Source of the DNA: an uncultured bacterium | GTDB lineage: Bacteria; Bacillota; Clostridia; Lachnospirales; Lachnospiraceae | Reading direction: 5' to 3' | Assembly: GCA_905215775.1 (NCBI GenBank) | Contig: CAJMRM010000007.1 | Location: 6,973 to 70,972 of the forward strand | Length of the DNA stretch: 64,000 nt | Shown: in pieces, positions 60,757-64,000 of the stretch | Numbering within the stretch: position 1 is the first letter of the stretch | Layout of the letters: every line of letters starts with the position of its first letter | The notes under the pieces: model-generated | The model's input: only the letters and a program-made list of their open reading frames with translations | What the model was told of the DNA's origin: nothing | Databases searched by the model: none | Position numbers and translations under genes: made by a program

Positions 60757-61473
60757 ATGAAAAAAGTTGATTTACTGTACGAAGGAAAAGCAAAAAAGGT
60801 TTATACAACAGAAGATCCTGACATCTTGATCGTAGATTATAAGGACGACGCCACTGCCATGGACGGCCTGAAAAAGGGCACCATCGTGGGCAAGGGAGCC
60901 ATCAACAACCGGATGACCAACCATATCTTCAAGCTCCTGGAAAAGGAGGGGATCCCCACCCATTATGTGGAGGAGCTTTCCGACCGGGAAACGGCAGTAA
61001 AGAGGGTAGAGATCGTTCCTTTGGAGGTTATCATCCGAAATATCACCGCCGGAAGCTTTGCAAAAAAGATGGGTGTGGAAGAGGGGATTGTTTTCAAGCG
61101 TCCCACCCTGGAATTCAGCTATAAGAACGACGACCTCCATGACCCGTTCATCAACCGATATTACGCCCTGTCCCTGGAGCTGGCCACAGAAGAGGAGATC
61201 GATACCATCACAGAATACGCCTTTAAGGTAAACGAGGTGATGAAAAAATACTTTGACAGCCTGGGCATCGACCTGGTGGACTTTAAGATCGAGTTCGGCC
61301 GCCACAAAGGACAGATCATCCTGGCGGACGAGGTGTCTCCGGATACCTGCCGTCTCTGGGATAAGGAAACCCATGAAAAGTTAGACAAGGACCGTTTCAG
61401 AAGAGACATGGGCAACGTGGAAGACGCATACAACGAGGTGTTCAGACGCCTAGGAATTGAGGACAGAAAATAA
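60757..61473 (+). CDS. purC: SAICAR synthetase
   Basis: 238 residues. It couples CAIR with aspartate using ATP. LLYEGKAKKVYTTEDPD at the start, VEIVPLEVIIRNITAGSFAK and LVDFKIEFGRHKGQIILADE are classic. The ATG at 60757 fits the conserved N-terminus; the ATG at 60745 is an alternative, since neither has an ideal ribosome site. purB follows after 43 bp. These two are about 33 kb from the purE-M-N-D run. Confidence 0.95.
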   Translation: MKKVDLLYEGKAKKVYTTEDPDILIVDYKDDATAMDGLKKGTIVGKGAINNRMTNHIFKLLEKEGIPTHYVEELSDRETAVKRVEIVPLEVIIRNITAGSFAKKMGVEEGIVFKRPTLEFSYKNDDLHDPFINRYYALSLELATEEEIDTITEYAFKVNEVMKKYFDSLGIDLVDFKIEFGRHKGQIILADEVSPDTCRLWDKETHEKLDKDRFRRDMGNVEDAYNEVFRRLGIEDRK

Positions 61474-61516
61474 TATAGGAAAGAGACACATGCTTTTATA
61501 GGAAAAGAGGATCATC

Positions 61517-62947
61517 ATGTACGACAGATACCAAAGCCCTCTCTCTGAGAGATATGCAAGCAGGGAAATGCAGTATATTTTCTCCCCGGAAAAGAAATTC
61601 CGCACCTGGAGAAAGCTCTGGATCGCCCTGGCTGAAACGGAAAAAGAACTGGGACTTCCGATCACACAGGAACAGATCGATGAGCTGAAGGCCCATAAAG
61701 ACGACATTAATTTTGATGCGGCAAAGGAACGGGAAAAGCTGGTGCGCCACGACGTTATGTCCCATGTATACGCCTACGGCCTTCAGTGTCCGGGCGCCAA
61801 GGGCATCATCCACCTGGGGGCCACCTCCTGTTATGTGGGAGACAATACGGATATTATCCTGATGACAGAGGCCCTGAAGCTGGTGAGGAAGAAGCTCCTT
61901 AATGTGATGGCGGAGCTTGCTTCCTTTGCGGAGAAGTACAAGGACCAGCCGACCCTGGCCTTCACCCATTTCCAGCCGGCCCAGCCCACCACCGTGGGAA
62001 AGAGAGCTACCTTATGGCTCATGGAATTAAAGCTGGATCTGGATGATCTGGACTATGTGATCTCTTCCATGAAGCTTTTGGGCTCCAAGGGAACCACAGG
62101 CACCCAGGCCAGCTTCCTGGAGCTGTTTGACGGGGATCATGAAAAATGCCGGAAGGCCGATCAGATGATCGCAGAGAAGATGGGCTTTACGGGCTGCTTC
62201 CCTGTTTCCGGCCAGACGTATTCCAGAAAGATGGACAGCCGCGTGCTCTCCGTTCTCGCGGGGATCGCCCAGAGCGCCCATAAATTCTCCAACGATATCC
62301 GTCTCCTCCAGCATCTGAAGGAGGTGGAGGAGCCCTTTGAGAAGAACCAGATCGGTTCCTCTGCCATGGCGTATAAGAGAAATCCCATGAGAAGCGAGCG
62401 GATCGCTTCCCTGGCCAATTACGTGATGGCGGATATGATGAACCCCATGCTGGTGGCCTCCACCCAGTGGTTTGAGCGGACCCTGGATGATTCTGCCAAC
62501 AAGCGGCTTTCCGTCCCCGAGGGCTTCCTGGCGGTGGACGGCATCCTGGACCTTTACCTGAATGTGGTGGACGGTCTTGTGGTATATCCCAAGGTCATTG
62601 AAAAGCGGCTGATGTCCGAGCTTCCGTTCATGGCAACGGAAAACATCATGATGGACGCTGTAAAAGCCGGCGGAGACCGCCAGGAGCTCCACGAGCGGAT
62701 CCGGGAGCTTTCCATGGAGGCCGGAAGAAATGTGAAGGTGGAAGGCAGGGATAATAACCTGCTGGAGCTGATCGCCGCAGATCCGTCCTTTAACCTGTCC
62801 CTGGAGGAGCTTAAAAAGACCATGGACCCGAAAAAATACGTGGGCCGCGCTCCGCAGCAGGTGGAGGAGTTCCTGGACGAGGTGATCCGGCCTGTCCTGG
62901 AGGAAAATAAGGAAGTGCTCGGCATGAAGGCCGAGATCAACGTATAG
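61517..62947 (+). CDS. purB: adenylosuccinate lyase
   Basis: 476 residues. It splits SAICAR to AICAR and adenylosuccinate to AMP. HLGATSCYVGDNTDII, THFQPAQPTTVGKRAT with the active His, and the signature loop GSSAMAYKRNPMRSERIASL are intact. GAAAAGAGG precedes the start. A LysR gene follows within 14 bp, possibly read from the same transcript. Confidence 0.95.
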   Translation: MYDRYQSPLSERYASREMQYIFSPEKKFRTWRKLWIALAETEKELGLPITQEQIDELKAHKDDINFDAAKEREKLVRHDVMSHVYAYGLQCPGAKGIIHLGATSCYVGDNTDIILMTEALKLVRKKLLNVMAELASFAEKYKDQPTLAFTHFQPAQPTTVGKRATLWLMELKLDLDDLDYVISSMKLLGSKGTTGTQASFLELFDGDHEKCRKADQMIAEKMGFTGCFPVSGQTYSRKMDSRVLSVLAGIAQSAHKFSNDIRLLQHLKEVEEPFEKNQIGSSAMAYKRNPMRSERIASLANYVMADMMNPMLVASTQWFERTLDDSANKRLSVPEGFLAVDGILDLYLNVVDGLVVYPKVIEKRLMSELPFMATENIMMDAVKAGGDRQELHERIRELSMEAGRNVKVEGRDNNLLELIAADPSFNLSLEELKKTMDPKKYVGRAPQQVEEFLDEVIRPVLEENKEVLGMKAEINV

Positions 62948-62961
62948 GCTGGCGGGGATCC

Positions 62962-63864
62962 ATGGATACCAGCAGTATCAATACGGAATATTATAAAGTG
63001 TTTTATTATGTAGGGCGTCTCGGCAGCATCACCGCTGCGGCAGAGGCGCTCTGCATTTCCCAGCCGGCGGTGAGCCAGGCGGTGAAGCAGCTGGAGAAGG
63101 CGTTAAACAGCCAGCTGTTCATCCGGACCCAGAAGGGCGTCCGCCTGACGGCGGAGGGCGCGCTTTTATTCCCCTATGTGGAGCGGGGCATGGAAAATCT
63201 CCTGGACGGCGAGCGGATGCTCCGGCGGCTGGTGGATCTGGACATGGGAGAGGTGCGCATCGGCGCCAGCGATATGACCCTGCAGTTTTATCTGCTTCCC
63301 CACCTGGAGCGGTTCCATGGCCGGTATCCCAACATCAAGGTCATGGTCTCCAACGCCCCGACCCCGGAGACCATCCAGTCCCTGTATGATGGAAGGATCG
63401 ATTTCGGCGTGGTCAGCACGCCCTTTGACGCCAGGCCCGAGGTGGAGGTCAGGCCGGTAAAGAAGATCCGGAATGTGTTTGTGGCGGGAAATAAATACTG
63501 GAGCCTCAAGGGAAAGCGGCTGGAGTACAGCGCTTTAATGGATCTGCCCTGCATATTTCTGGAGAAAAATACCAGTACCCGGCGGTTTATGGACCAGTTT
63601 CTGGAAAAACGGGGAGTTTTTCCGGAGCCGGAGTTTGAGCTGGCCACCAGCGATATGGTGGTCCAGTTTGCCATACGGAATCTTGGCATTGGCTGTGTGA
63701 TGGACGAATTTGCCAGGGAAAGGATCCGGTCGGGAGAGCTTTTTGAGCTGGCATTCCGGGAGATGATGCCGGATCGGGAAATCTGCATTGTGATCGACCG
63801 GAAAAATCCCGTTTCTCCGGCTGGAGAGCGGTTTTTGGATGTGCTGGGATCATCGGGAATATAA
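62962..63864 (+). CDS. LysR-family transcriptional regulator
   Basis: 300 residues. The HTH is at about 15-60 (GSITAAAEALCISQPAVSQAVKQLEKAL given in parts: AAEALCISQPAVSQAVKQLE). The ligand domain (MGEVRIGASDMTLQFYLLPH, FGVVSTPFDARPEV) resembles the CysB/CbbR group of effector domains. The start follows GGCGGGGATCC, a weak site, 14 bases after purB. LysR proteins often control a neighbouring gene; the gene beginning at 63991 is a candidate. The effector is unknown. Confidence 0.88.
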   Translation: MDTSSINTEYYKVFYYVGRLGSITAAAEALCISQPAVSQAVKQLEKALNSQLFIRTQKGVRLTAEGALLFPYVERGMENLLDGERMLRRLVDLDMGEVRIGASDMTLQFYLLPHLERFHGRYPNIKVMVSNAPTPETIQSLYDGRIDFGVVSTPFDARPEVEVRPVKKIRNVFVAGNKYWSLKGKRLEYSALMDLPCIFLEKNTSTRRFMDQFLEKRGVFPEPEFELATSDMVVQFAIRNLGIGCVMDEFARERIRSGELFELAFREMMPDREICIVIDRKNPVSPAGERFLDVLGSSGI

Positions 63865-63897
63865 TCAGTGATTATGGATAATATAAGAAATATTTTC

Positions 63898-63959
63898 TTT
63901 ACTTATGGACTTTCCCGGTGTACACTTAAAAAGCGCCGTGGGTCCGGGGGACCCGCGGC
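63898..63959 (+). promoter_or_regulatory. promoter and leader hairpin before the last gene
   Basis: TTTACT (63898-63903), 17 bp spacer, TACACT (63921-63926). A stem GCCGTGGGTCC (63935-63945) / GGACCCGCGGC (63949-63959), one mismatch and a three-base loop, starts at about the transcription start. AT-rich sequence upstream (63865-63897) could be a LysR target. Confidence 0.5.
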
Positions 63960-63990
63960 AGTCCGACACACATCCAAAGGAGGATAAACA

Positions 63991-64000
63991 ATGGTTCGAG
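63991..64000 (+). CDS. start of an unidentified gene (cut by window edge)
   Basis: ATG at 63991 follows AAAGGAGG with eight-base spacing. Only three full codons (Met-Val-Arg) are visible, so no function can be given. Confidence 0.6.

Noticed and set aside
1..64000. CRISPR arrays, tRNA, rRNA, insertion sequences, prophage or integrase genes
   Set aside because: No regular repeat-spacer series, cloverleaf-like tRNA sequence, rRNA core sequence or transposase motif was found on either strand by eye.

Overview
The window reads as chromosomal DNA of a Gram-positive Clostridia bacterium, most likely family Lachnospiraceae (Clostridium cluster XIVa). This is inferred from the moderately high GC by eye, strong GGAGG ribosome sites, TTGACA/TATAAT-type promoters with frequent TG extensions, two-component LrgA/LrgB, a PyrK/PyrD type 1B dihydroorotate dehydrogenase, Clostridia-type lipoproteins, and protein families such as DUF5662, DUF2200/DUF5655 and M56 sensors. 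No rRNA, tRNA, CRISPR array, insertion sequence or prophage gene was recognised. It is an ordinary, gene-dense stretch with genes on both strands.

Layout. 0-3 kb: end of an alpha/beta hydrolase, a compact GH29 alpha-L-fucosidase with a divergent AraC regulator, and a YitT membrane protein. 3-8 kb: an 1114-residue fusion of an endonuclease Q-like PHP nuclease to a UvrD/PcrA-type helicase, followed by two small coupled genes (zinc-ribbon DUF1801, DUF2200-DUF5655). 8-11 kb: a marR-MATE-acetyltransferase-nth operon behind a promoter carrying a striking inverted-repeat operator. 11-17 kb: D-amino acid aminotransferase, small alarmone synthetase, tandem GNAT protein, LrgA/LrgB and oligoendopeptidase F. 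17-20.6 kb: pyrF-pyrK-pyrD-pyrE plus a 49-residue membrane protein. 20.7-27.3 kb: VanZ-like protein, small membrane protein, an M29-like aminopeptidase with a long N-terminal extension, then purE-purM-purN-purD.

27.3-36.7 kb is the most accessory-looking part: macro-domain protein, a decayed coding region (28171-28726), flavin reductase, an Ig-like lipoprotein, a BlaI/BlaR1-like pair whose sensor lacks a penicillin-binding domain, DegV, a secreted metallo-beta-lactamase-fold hydrolase and a split ThrE-type exporter. 36.7-49 kb is housekeeping: SEC-C protein, methyltransferase, Hsp33, cold shock protein, DUF5662, YprB-like exonuclease, ruvA-ruvB-zapA, U32 protease, an FtsW/RodA-PBP pair, and galE. 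49-64 kb: S9 peptidase, Nudix hydrolase, a TrpXYZ-like ABC importer, YihY, a two-OB-fold SSB-like protein, a CobO-like ATPase, dapA-dapB, a small lipoprotein, purC-purB, a LysR regulator, and the first codons of another gene.

Pathways represented are late UMP synthesis (PyrDK, PyrE, PyrF), six purine steps (PurC, PurE, PurM, PurN, PurD, PurB), the first two steps of the DAP/lysine branch, and Holliday junction migration. The most interesting observations are the EndoQ-UvrD fusion, a BlaR1-like sensor carrying an 'IIGGADGPTSIF' segment resembling sodium-pump decarboxylase beta subunits, and three places where RNA hairpins abut or contain a ribosome site (before purD, before dapA, and after dapB). 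All calls come from reading the sequence; no database search was run.
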